A DNA stretch of 14,303 bases from JAAYHV01 sp035268985 (GTDB lineage Bacteria; Bacillota; Clostridia; Peptostreptococcales; Anaerovoracaceae), in assembly GCA_035268985.1 (NCBI GenBank), contig DATFJV010000090.1, forward strand, positions 1-14,303, in the 5' to 3' direction. A program made the position numbers and the translations under genes. Below are positions 1 to 6,790 of the stretch, piece after piece. Numbering within the stretch: the stretch's first letter is position 1; the number at the start of each line of letters is the position of its first letter. The notes below the pieces were generated by a model. It was given only the letters and a program-made list of their open reading frames with translations. It ran no database searches and was not told the origin of the DNA.

Positions 1-749
1 AGATTAACCAGGAAGTATCAAGAAGAGCTGCTCTTATGCAGTTCATTGCCATTCTTGGTGGAGAGATTGAATATGATGGTTACAACATCAACATAAGAAT
101 TCATCGAGGAAGTAACACCTATAAACAGGTTATGGGTACAAAGAATGTCACAAATGTGGCTGTGTCCTATGACTCTAGAGAGAATGCCTCATCTTATGAT
201 ATTTCGTTCTTTAAACTTTTGAATCTTGCTGTAGGTGATAATGTTCAGATTGTATTTACGCCTCTTGGAATTAATGTAAAAACCAGAATATTATCGCTTG
301 AGTATAATCCGTTTTATAGATATAACATCAGAGTAGAAGTTGGAAATTATAGGCCCAGCATTTCTGATACATTTTACAGGTTGGAAAATTCCATTTCAAG
401 CGTAGGAAGCTCGGTAAGTGATATTCAAACTCAGGTTGATGATTTAGGGGTGTCCTATACCATTGTTTCTGATATTGTGGTGGGTGAAAGCACCATTGAT
501 GTGACTTATGCTGTTGAAAATGGAGCGGCTGAGCAGTATCATGCTGAATACTCATATACAGTCGATGGTAGCGGAAGAATTACAAGTATTACACTCGATA
601 CTATTTTTTCAGAGCTTCTATTAAAAGAGGTTTCTCAGTTAACAGTAAATAGTACAAACTTTGAAATTATCTATGCGGATTTCACTGAAGCTACCTATAA
701 CTACACGACAGATGCAAGTGGCAGAATCACCAGCGTCACCAAGGCTTAA
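1..749 (+). CDS. Phage tail-tip protein, Tal/minor structural family, 5' end outside window
   Basis: This is the C-terminal part of a siphophage tail-associated protein. The reading frame is open from base 3, so the ATG at 36 is internal and the true start lies upstream. The sequence around that ATG (RRAALMQFIAILGGEIEYDG) and the later block VKTRILSLEYNPF...VEVGNYRPSISD match the pattern I associate with Tal or prophage endopeptidase tail proteins, which form the tail tip and may help open the cell wall. After the conserved part, counting from the ATG at 36, a short heptad-like stretch (about residues 115-135) leads into two copies of a motif, YSYTVDGSGRITSIT and YNYTTDASGRITSVT, probably small beta repeats. 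It is followed 15 bases later by the receptor-binding candidate, as expected in a tail operon. The family is fairly sure; enzymatic activity cannot be judged because the N-terminal part is missing. Confidence 0.8.
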   Translation, partial: INQEVSRRAALMQFIAILGGEIEYDGYNINIRIHRGSNTYKQVMGTKNVTNVAVSYDSRENASSYDISFFKLLNLAVGDNVQIVFTPLGINVKTRILSLEYNPFYRYNIRVEVGNYRPSISDTFYRLENSISSVGSSVSDIQTQVDDLGVSYTIVSDIVVGESTIDVTYAVENGAAEQYHAEYSYTVDGSGRITSITLDTIFSELLLKEVSQLTVNSTNFEIIYADFTEATYNYTTDASGRITSVTKA

Positions 750-764
750 GAAGGAGGCTATTGG

Positions 765-1838
765 ATGAGTTATGATAAGAATTTTAATAATGCATTAGCC
801 ATCTGGGCAGCTCTTGGGGGCAGAGGAGAGCTGGTCTTTGGTATTCCGACCCTTTCTTGGTCCAAGATGTATTACAGCGATTTTGGCTATACCCAGTATG
901 GCGGTGAAACAAGGATTGATGTTTATGATAATGGTAATGCACAAATTGCGGTATACCAGGCCAAAACGCCTTATATGTCCTACTTTAACCATACGACAAA
1001 TCAGTGGACCGTTGTTGATAGTCCTTACTGGGGTTATGGTGCTCCGGTCATATTATGGGCAGGAGATGGCGTGTTTCTTGCTAAGATTAGTGGGATGGCA
1101 AATATTATTGCATCCTTTGATGGCATCACTTGGCATAATGCTGGATATTGTGCCGGTGCCTATAATGCCATGACCTGCGGGGCCTATGACGTGAATCAAA
1201 GTAGTGGTGTAGTCAGTTGGTGGTACTATAAGTCACCGGTTTATTACAGCTTTGATTCTTTAACAGAAAGAACAGCCTGGACCTTGGTTGGTTCTGATGG
1301 AACTTCAGTTCCAATCTTTAAATACCTAACGACCCATAAAGGCTTATTTGTAGGTGTTGTCGGCGGAGATAAATCCATTGCAACTGCTAGTACGGCAAGT
1401 CCTGGATCATGGACAACGACCATTCCAGAAGATGTGAATGAGACAAGTTATATGTATATTCGATCAGTCAACGATGTGCTCTTTGTGTTGAAATATACCT
1501 ATACAAATGTGGGTGGAGATTATACCTATTATGTGACCCTGTGCGTATTAAATGATACTGCGACTGTGCTGACAGAAACAAATCTTAGTAGAGTCGGTGA
1601 TCTTGCAGATAATCATAATCCAAATCCACAGAATATTATATGGATGGAGGACTGGGGTAAATTTGCTCTCTTTTCAGAAGGAATGCTTTATGTTTCTGAT
1701 GATGGCCTTACTTGGGAAGGAGTAGCTCAACCAGGATTCACAGTGAGTCAGTACGATACATTTGGTGGAGCAATTTATGTTCCGGGAGATGGTTTCTATG
1801 TGAAAGCCAGTGGCTATGTGTATCATGCACCTTATTAA
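765..1838 (+). CDS. Putative phage receptor-binding/tail protein with Asp-box-like repeats
   Basis: This 357-residue protein follows the tail-tip gene and starts at an ATG with an ideal ribosome site (AAGGAGG, 7 bases away). It is rich in aromatic residues, Gly and Asp. It carries motifs resembling sialidase-type Asp-boxes: SFDGITW at residues 117-123 and SDDGLTW at 311-317, with weaker relatives near residues 160-173 and 213-217. Such repeats usually sit on beta-propeller blades, so I read it as a propeller-like tail protein that may bind the host surface. No signal peptide or membrane segment is seen. It closes the tail module, being followed by a strong terminator and then the holin. The order tail tip, fibre or receptor protein, holin supports a structural role. 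The fold is inferred from motifs only; glycan binding or hydrolysis is unproven. Confidence 0.65.
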   Translation: MSYDKNFNNALAIWAALGGRGELVFGIPTLSWSKMYYSDFGYTQYGGETRIDVYDNGNAQIAVYQAKTPYMSYFNHTTNQWTVVDSPYWGYGAPVILWAGDGVFLAKISGMANIIASFDGITWHNAGYCAGAYNAMTCGAYDVNQSSGVVSWWYYKSPVYYSFDSLTERTAWTLVGSDGTSVPIFKYLTTHKGLFVGVVGGDKSIATASTASPGSWTTTIPEDVNETSYMYIRSVNDVLFVLKYTYTNVGGDYTYYVTLCVLNDTATVLTETNLSRVGDLADNHNPNPQNIIWMEDWGKFALFSEGMLYVSDDGLTWEGVAQPGFTVSQYDTFGGAIYVPGDGFYVKASGYVYHAPY

Positions 1839-1865
1839 AACCTAGGGAATACAAATTTGAAATTC

Positions 1866-1902
1866 AAGACGTTTATGACTAACTATCATGGGCGTCTTTT
1901 TT
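1866..1902 (+). terminator. Rho-independent terminator of the tail module
   Basis: AAGACGTTTATGA (1866-1878) pairs along its whole length with TCATGGGCGTCTT (1886-1898), using three G-U pairs, around a 7-base loop. The 3' arm runs into six Ts (1897-1902). It separates the late structural genes from the holin, so the holin needs read-through or its own promoter. Confidence 0.85.
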
Positions 1903-1936
1903 ATATACAAACTGAAATGAAAGTGAGGAAAATATA

Positions 1937-2353
1937 ATGAAAGAAATATGGAATGTTGTACAAATGGTTTTTGCAGCAATAGGTGGATGGCTGGGTTATT
2001 TTTTGGGAGGTTACGATGGGTTTTTATATGCATTGATTGCCTTTGTGGTAATTGATTATCTGCTAGGCGTCATGTGCGCAGTAATTGAAAAGCACCTATC
2101 CAGTGATATTGGCGCTCAAGGTATTTTTAAGAAGGTTGTTATTTTTTCATTAGTCGGTGTGGCACATATCATTGATCAGAATATTATCGGAGATGGCAGT
2201 GCTATCAGGACCGCAGTGATTTTCTTTTATCTATCTAATGAAGGGATTAGCATTGTCGAAAATGCGACAAGACTAGGACTTCCTATTCCAGAGAAGCTTC
2301 GAGATATTTTGGAGCAATTAAAGGATGGAGGAGATAAGGATGGTAATAGATAA
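1937..2353 (+). CDS. Phage holin, Cph1/TcdE-like family
   Basis: This 138-residue membrane protein is a holin. Holins accumulate in the cytoplasmic membrane and open it at a set time so that the endolysin reaches the wall. Hydrophobic segments are visible at about residues 7-25, 28-50 and 66-82, with a fourth amphipathic stretch near 88-100, followed by a charged tail ending GGDKDGNR. The pattern FVVIDYLLGVMCAVI near residues 36-50 and SNEGISIVENATRLGLPIP near 100-118 are typical of the clostridial toxin-secretion/phage-lysis holin family. The start has a modest ribosome site (GTGAGG, about 9 bases upstream). An amidase is normally the next gene; here an ATPase gene intervenes. A strong GGAGG within its last codons precedes a second, out-of-frame ATG at 2340. 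Confidence 0.9.
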   Translation: MKEIWNVVQMVFAAIGGWLGYFLGGYDGFLYALIAFVVIDYLLGVMCAVIEKHLSSDIGAQGIFKKVVIFSLVGVAHIIDQNIIGDGSAIRTAVIFFYLSNEGISIVENATRLGLPIPEKLRDILEQLKDGGDKDGNR

Positions 2354-2384
2354 AAAACTGTTACATCGATTAAATTCGACATAA
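2340..2384 (+). other. Possible 14-codon ORF or truncated gene start overlapping the holin end
   Basis: An ATG at 2340, in a different frame from the holin, has a GGAGG ribosome-site core 8 bases upstream and encodes MVIDKKLLHRLNST before TAA. Start signals overlapping a holin stop are usual for the next lysis gene. The ORF ends almost at once and leads into the ATPase gene's promoter region. It could be the stub of a gene interrupted when the ATPase arrived, or simply chance. No product is claimed. Confidence 0.3.
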
Positions 2385-2423
2385 ATCAATAAAAAAACTA
2401 GTAATTCAATCTTAAAAATATCA

Positions 2424-2446
2424 AACTTGAGAAAATATCTCAAGTT
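2424..2446. promoter_or_regulatory. Perfect 9-bp inverted repeat upstream of ATPase promoter, possible operator
   Basis: AACTTGAGA (2424-2432) and TCTCAAGTT (2438-2446) form a perfect inverted repeat with a 5-base spacer. No T run follows, so it is not a convincing terminator. It ends 3 bases before the proposed -35 box of the ATPase gene, a position suited to a repressor or activator. The binding protein is unknown. Confidence 0.5.
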
Positions 2447-2449
2447 AAG

Positions 2450-2478
2450 TTGTAAAACTTCTTTCTTTAGGGTATAAT
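2450..2478 (+). promoter_or_regulatory. Sigma-A type promoter of the ATPase gene
   Basis: A perfect -10 box TATAAT (2473-2478) lies 17 bases downstream of TTGTAA (2450-2455), which matches 4 of 6 -35 consensus bases. Transcription would begin near 2485 and reach the ATPase ribosome site AGGAGG at 2503-2508. This makes the ATPase independent of the lysis-gene transcript. Confidence 0.7.
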
Positions 2479-2515
2479 AAACTACAAAAGAAATCCTTAA
2501 AGAGGAGGTTTTACA

Positions 2516-3835
2516 ATGTTAATTGATTATAGATTTTCAAATTTTAGATCGTTTAAGGAAGAGACCAGCTTATCTATGATAGCAGGTAGACAAACGACAT
2601 TGAATAATAACTTGATAAGAGAATACGGTTTAAGAGTTGTACCATCAGCGGTTATTTATGGGGCAAATGCAAGTGGGAAATCAAGTATTATTATGTCTTT
2701 AGCAGTTATGAAAGATATTGTTCTTTCCGGATCTCTTGAGGCTAGTTTTCCAAATTTAAAAAATTTAGAACTTTATCCATTTGCCTATCAGGAGTCGGAG
2801 AAACCGATGAAATTTGAAATTGACTTTATTTATGGTGGCAGAAGATTGCAGTTTGGTTTTGAAATTGAGGTAAGGCCTTTTAAAAAAGAAAGCAGGAAAA
2901 TAGTTTCAGAAATTCTATTCTATATAGATAAATCTGAGCAGAAGACGCTCATTTATTCAAGAGATAGGGAAAAAATCCAGATTAACAAAGAGAAAAAAGC
3001 TTTATCACTCATTGAATTTGATGAGAAACTATTAAAACAATTTGAAAAGAAAATTAATCAGAATATGGATGAAACAGAGTTGTTTCTATCAAGAGCCTTT
3101 AAAAGTACAATTAGTAATGAACTAGCTGATTTGGTTATCGATTTCTTTAAAGAAGGTCTTGTAGTTGTCAGTGATTTTACATTAAAGAAAACAAACTTGA
3201 TATTCTCTTTGGAAGATAGTTCGAAGAAGGATATCCTTGCTTGGAATAATATCATTGATGGATTTGTTAAAAATGCAGATTTTGGCCCTCAAGAAATCGC
3301 TTTTAGATCGAATAAATCAGAAAATAAAGAGTCATCTAATATGGAGCTTGTGTCAATTTATAAGTATCATGATCAGAATATTGTTATACCTGCAGAACTT
3401 ATGGAGTCAAGAGGAATGCTGAAGTTAGTAGATTTTGCGATTCCATTTGAAAAACTTTTTAAGTCAGGTGGCGTTTTCGTATTGGACGAGTTTGATGCAG
3501 CTATTCATCCGGAGATTATTAAGGGAATACTTGCGCTTTTTAATGACAGTGATCTAAATGAAGCTGGTGCTCAATTAGTCTTTACAACACATAATCCAAT
3601 CTATTTGAATAACAAGATATTCAGAAGAGATCAAATAAGATTTGTTGAAAAGGATACAGATTCATACGAAAGTGTTATCTATTCTTTAGCCGATTTTGGT
3701 TCAGAAGAAGTTCGAAATGATCATAATTTTTTAATCAACTATTTTAAAGGGAACTATGGGGCTCTTCCTTTCATTGATTTTTCTAAACTGTTAAATCAGG
3801 GAAGTGGAGCGGAGTATCAAAATACAATTCGCTGA
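2516..3835 (+). CDS. AAA15/OLD-related AAA family ATPase, putative phage-defence cargo
   Basis: This 439-residue ATPase has the ABC/SMC-like layout of the AAA15/AAA21 (COG1106) group. The N-terminus LIDYRFSNFRSFKEETSLSM is typical of the group. Walker A is GANASGKSS (residues 49-57), a degenerate signature lies near ESRGMLKL (297-304), Walker B is FVLDEFD (321-327, with D324 and E325), followed by the D-loop AAIHPE and the switch histidine in FTTHNP (H359). Residues 60-290 form the variable lid region. ATPases of this group usually work with an effector such as RloB/AbiL-type, HNH or TOPRIM proteins in abortive infection systems. No such gene follows: a terminator comes within 50 bases and then the amidase. 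It has its own promoter and an excellent ribosome site. A defence role is inferred; how it would act alone is unknown. Confidence 0.8.
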   Translation: MLIDYRFSNFRSFKEETSLSMIAGRQTTLNNNLIREYGLRVVPSAVIYGANASGKSSIIMSLAVMKDIVLSGSLEASFPNLKNLELYPFAYQESEKPMKFEIDFIYGGRRLQFGFEIEVRPFKKESRKIVSEILFYIDKSEQKTLIYSRDREKIQINKEKKALSLIEFDEKLLKQFEKKINQNMDETELFLSRAFKSTISNELADLVIDFFKEGLVVVSDFTLKKTNLIFSLEDSSKKDILAWNNIIDGFVKNADFGPQEIAFRSNKSENKESSNMELVSIYKYHDQNIVIPAELMESRGMLKLVDFAIPFEKLFKSGGVFVLDEFDAAIHPEIIKGILALFNDSDLNEAGAQLVFTTHNPIYLNNKIFRRDQIRFVEKDTDSYESVIYSLADFGSEEVRNDHNFLINYFKGNYGALPFIDFSKLLNQGSGAEYQNTIR

Positions 3836-3879
3836 GAAAGGAAGATTTATTAGAGTTTATATCATAATTTACTTTGGTG

Positions 3880-3906
3880 ACACCTTATTTAATAGGGTGT
3901 TTTTTT
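3880..3906 (+). terminator. Rho-independent terminator of the ATPase gene
   Basis: ACACCTTATT (from 3880) pairs with AATAGGGTGT (to 3900), with one G-U pair and a very short loop, and runs into seven Ts (3900-3906). With the promoter at 2450-2478 it makes the ATPase a self-contained transcription unit inside the lysis module. Confidence 0.85.
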
Positions 3907-3947
3907 AATGCGCAAATTTGTGATTAATTGAAAGGAGAGCGATAGAT

Positions 3948-4925
3948 ATGAATATAAAAACAAACTTCATGACTAGGAATGATTGCTATACAGCTAACAG
4001 AAAGATTATACCTAAAGGTATTATGATTCATTCCACTGCAGCGCCTGGAGTGATGGCAGCTGATTGGTTTAGCAGATGGAATAAGTCCTATAGGGCCGGT
4101 GAAATCAATCGTCAGGCCTGTGTCCATGCCTTTATAGACTCAAATGAAATTTACCAGTACCTGCCCTGGAACCATAGAGGTTGGCATGCTGGAGGAGAAG
4201 CGAATAATACCCACATTGGTTTTGAGATTTGTGAGCCAGGTGGGTTTTCTTATTCTAATGGTTTTACAATGGTAGGCTACGACGCATGTGAAAATGAAAC
4301 CTATTTTAGAAAGGCGTGGAATAATGCAGTACGCCTATGCGTGTATCTTTGCAGAGAATATAGCTTCACTGAGAAGGATATCATTTGCCATAGTGAAGGA
4401 TATCAACTTGGTATAGCTAGTAATCATGCTGATGTGATGCACTGGTTTCCAAAGCATGGTGAAGATATGGATACCTTTAGAGAGGCAGTAAAAGCTGAAC
4501 TTGAAACAGCTATTGAGCCTGAAGCTGAAGAATTTGAAGCCGGTAGTATTGTTGTGATTAAAGATGCATCAAGAACATACTATCCAGGTGGGCCAATAAT
4601 TCCTTCTTGGGTTAAATGGAACTATCACATGATCACGCAAGATGAATCAGGTGGAAAACCTGTGATTAAAGGCGGCAAGGAATGTGTTCTTTTAGGTAAA
4701 ACTATTCTGAAAAGCACCATGGATGAAAAGGCTGGTATTATGACGTGGGTTGATAAAGACAATCTTGAAATGGTCAGTGCTGGTGTGGAAATTGAACCTG
4801 AGAAGGAATCCGGTAAAAAATACTATCGGGTGCAAGTAGGAGCTTTTAGTGAACAGAAGAATGCAGAGACCCTAATGGCCCGTCTAAAGAAAGCAGGATT
4901 TGATGCTTTTGTGAAATATGATTAG
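3948..4925 (+). CDS. Phage endolysin: N-acetylmuramoyl-L-alanine amidase with SH3-like and SPOR-like C-terminus
   Basis: This 325-residue enzyme should cut the amide bond between N-acetylmuramic acid and L-alanine in peptidoglycan, releasing phage progeny once the holin opens the membrane. Residues about 20-175 form an Amidase_2 domain: MIHSTA contains H28, WNHRGWHAGGEANNTHIGFE contains H80 and E93, and ICHSEGYQLG contains H148, with NHADVMHWFPKHG following. H28, H148 and a later residue are the likely zinc ligands; I cannot assign the third securely. Residues about 198-278 (GSIVVIKDASRTYYPG, IPSWVKW, MTWVDKDNLEMV) look like the SH3-type domain found in clostridial amidases. Residues 291-325 (YYRVQVGAFSEQKNAETL) are a short SPOR-like segment expected to hold the enzyme on glycan strands; full SPOR domains are about twice as long. 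There is no signal peptide, which fits a holin-dependent endolysin. AAGGAG lies 10 bases before the ATG. Confidence 0.88.
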   Translation: MNIKTNFMTRNDCYTANRKIIPKGIMIHSTAAPGVMAADWFSRWNKSYRAGEINRQACVHAFIDSNEIYQYLPWNHRGWHAGGEANNTHIGFEICEPGGFSYSNGFTMVGYDACENETYFRKAWNNAVRLCVYLCREYSFTEKDIICHSEGYQLGIASNHADVMHWFPKHGEDMDTFREAVKAELETAIEPEAEEFEAGSIVVIKDASRTYYPGGPIIPSWVKWNYHMITQDESGGKPVIKGGKECVLLGKTILKSTMDEKAGIMTWVDKDNLEMVSAGVEIEPEKESGKKYYRVQVGAFSEQKNAETLMARLKKAGFDAFVKYD

Positions 4926-4945
4926 AAGAAAAATTGCATAATTGG

Positions 4946-4980
4946 GCCGGTGTTATTCCTTTAGCATCGGCTTATTTTTA
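4946..4980 (+). terminator. Terminator after the endolysin gene
   Basis: GCCGGTG (4946-4952) pairs with CATCGGC (4965-4971), with one G-U pair and a 12-base loop, followed by TTATTTTTA. It closes the lysis module. Confidence 0.7.
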
Positions 4981-4989
4981 TGCCTTTAT

Positions 4990-5038
4990 ATAGTATAAAT
5001 TACTTGCTATATAAGTACTTCTGAGTGATATATACTAT
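4990..5038. promoter_or_regulatory. 49-bp imperfect palindrome before the recombinase genes, candidate att site or operator
   Basis: The outer arms ATAGTATA (4990-4997) and TATACTAT (5031-5038) are perfect inverted repeats. Moving inwards, AT and ACT on the left pair with AGT and AT on the right, giving 13 of 15 paired positions around a centre at 5014. Large serine integrases use imperfectly symmetric sites of about 50 bp, often next to the integrase gene. The right arm also contains TATACT, a good -10 box, so an operator overlapping the recombinase promoter is equally possible. Function is inferred. Confidence 0.4.
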
Positions 5039-5047
5039 GACGCCGAT

Positions 5048-5091
5048 ACCCTGAAGCCTTGAATTATAGGTGTTTCAGGGTTTTATATTTT
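5048..5091 (+). terminator. Stem-loop with T-rich tail in the recombinase leader, terminator or attenuator
   Basis: ACCCTGAA (5048-5055) pairs with TTCAGGGT (5074-5081), with further pairing of GCCT and AGGT inside, followed by TTTTATATTTT. If transcription starts downstream of the TATACT at 5031-5036, this hairpin lies in the leader of the first recombinase gene and could attenuate it. Alternatively it is a second terminator for the lysis transcript. Confidence 0.55.
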
Positions 5092-5161
5092 AAAGAGACG
5101 TTTGGATGGTCATCCGAAAAATAATCAAAGAATGGCTTACAAAGTGAAAGGAGGAAAAAGC

Positions 5162-6790
5162 ATGGAAAGAAATATTTCAGAAAGAATAAAAGACATGAAT
5201 AATCGAATTTTAAGTTATGGATCTGCAATGACTAGACCCAGTGATTGTTACGCAGGAAATTTGGCGGTTGATTGTAATAGATTAAGAGTTGCTTCATACT
5301 GCAGAGTTAGCACAGAAGAAGAACTTCAAGTAAATTCGTTGGATAATCAGATTGTTCATTACACCAACTATATCCGAACAAATCCTGAGTGGCAATTTGC
5401 CGGAGTTTTTTCAGACCTTGGCAAGTCAGGAACTAAGATGGAAAGCAGAAACGGATTCAATAAGATGATCCGCTACGCCAAGGCAGGAAAGATTGACTTA
5501 ATTCTATGTAAATCCATATCAAGATTTGCTCGAAATGTGTTGGATACACTAAAAGTGATTAGAGAGTTAGGAGATAAAAATATCTATATCCTATTTGAAA
5601 AAGAGAACCTTTATACGGGTGATATTCAAAGTGAATTCATTCTCACGATGCTTGCAGCAACGGCTCAAGAGGAGAGTCGAAGTACATCAGAAAATATTAC
5701 CTGGGCCACATCAAAACGCTTCGAGCAGGGAGAAGCAAGATTTGTCAGGATTCTGGGATATAAAAAAGTGAAGGGTAAACGGTGGGTGATAGACCAGAAA
5801 GAAGCAGCTGCAGTACGAGAAATCTTCAGACAGTATTTAGAAGGCAGAACACCTACGGAAATTGCAAATCACTTTATCAGAAATGGTTATGTGAAAGCTA
5901 ATGGGCGAAATGACTGGACAAATATCGCTATCACATCAATCTTGAGGAATGAGAAATATGTAGGAGATGCTCTTTGCCAAAAGACATACACAGAAGATTA
6001 TTTAACCCATAAGATAGTATTGAATGAAGGCCAGAAAAATAAATACTATATCAAGGATCACCATGAAGGTATTGTTGATAGAGAAACATTTAATAAAGTT
6101 CAAAATATGCTTAAGCCAAAAACTAAAGGGGTCAAACGTGGGCCAGCTAAACGATACGATTTTACTGGAAGAATTGTTTGCGGAGAGTGCGGTGCGAATT
6201 TCCATCGTTATAAGGGTAGAGGGCAGGTCACTTGGCGTTGCAGCAGCCACATGAAAAGCGCTAGGCTTTGTAAAATGGATGGGATTAAGGATGAAATGAT
6301 ACGAAAGGCTTTAAAGAAAGCATTTATAGAAAAGCATGTAATTGATCCTAAGTCTCCTGCGAAAAGACAAATCATAAGACTTGAAAAGAACCTTCTAAAC
6401 ACAGAAGTGTTAAGAGATGGTCAGCAGAATAGATTAAGGTTAGACTTGGAAAAAGCTCTTTTTGCAGAGAGTATGGCAGTCATTGAAAATAAAGATGTAA
6501 CTGAAATGGAAAGAGAGAGAATAGCAATCGAAAAAACTATCTCCGAAAGAGAGCCTTGGTGGGCTATGGTTGATTCGGATGATCAATATAGAAAAGATGC
6601 CATAGCTGAATTAAATAAAATGAAGCAATCTACGAATCCCATCAATGGATTATATAAAAAATTAGATAGTACAAAATTCCTAAGAGCCTGGATGACGCGT
6701 ATAGTTACGAAGTCATCTTTTTTATTTACCATTCTATGGGCCAACGGTGAAGAAACAGAAGTAGAAATAGATGAAGGAGGAGATCTTTAA
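5162..6790 (+). CDS. Large serine recombinase, unit 1 (type A)
   Basis: This 542-residue site-specific recombinase would cut and rejoin DNA through a serine-DNA link during integration or excision. The resolvase domain comes first: the catalytic serine is S50 in YCRVSTEEE, and the arginine motif SISRFARN holds R121 and R124. The recombinase domain follows (about residues 185-320, including WTNIAITSILRNEKYVGD), then a zinc ribbon with C340, C343, C360 and C370, and a helical C-terminal part ending FLRAWMTRIV...EIDEGGDL. I place the start at 5162, where AAAGGAGG lies 7 bases upstream; an in-frame ATG at 5102 would add 20 residues but has only a weak ribosome site. The stop overlaps the next start (TAATG), indicating translational coupling. 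The zinc ribbon and the LRAW C-terminal motif match the first half of the third recombinase ORF rather than its immediate neighbour. Confidence 0.92.
   Translation: MERNISERIKDMNNRILSYGSAMTRPSDCYAGNLAVDCNRLRVASYCRVSTEEELQVNSLDNQIVHYTNYIRTNPEWQFAGVFSDLGKSGTKMESRNGFNKMIRYAKAGKIDLILCKSISRFARNVLDTLKVIRELGDKNIYILFEKENLYTGDIQSEFILTMLAATAQEESRSTSENITWATSKRFEQGEARFVRILGYKKVKGKRWVIDQKEAAAVREIFRQYLEGRTPTEIANHFIRNGYVKANGRNDWTNIAITSILRNEKYVGDALCQKTYTEDYLTHKIVLNEGQKNKYYIKDHHEGIVDRETFNKVQNMLKPKTKGVKRGPAKRYDFTGRIVCGECGANFHRYKGRGQVTWRCSSHMKSARLCKMDGIKDEMIRKALKKAFIEKHVIDPKSPAKRQIIRLEKNLLNTEVLRDGQQNRLRLDLEKALFAESMAVIENKDVTEMERERIAIEKTISEREPWWAMVDSDDQYRKDAIAELNKMKQSTNPINGLYKKLDSTKFLRAWMTRIVTKSSFLFTILWANGEETEVEIDEGGDL

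Noticed and set aside
814..1173. 119-codon + strand ORF in another frame
   Set aside because: It lies inside the receptor-binding gene, which has the proper ribosome site and repeat motifs. The alternative frame has no start signal or recognisable motif.
3836..3879. Remnant of an RloB-type effector gene after the ATPase
   Set aside because: A ribosome-site-like GAAAGGAAG follows the stop, but no ATG, GTG or TTG opens a frame of useful length before the terminator, and no family motif is visible.
5102..5161. Upstream ATG at 5102 as the start of recombinase unit 1
   Set aside because: It is in frame, but its ribosome site is poor, whereas the ATG at 5162 has AAAGGAGG 7 bases upstream. The added 20 residues resemble nothing in the other three units.
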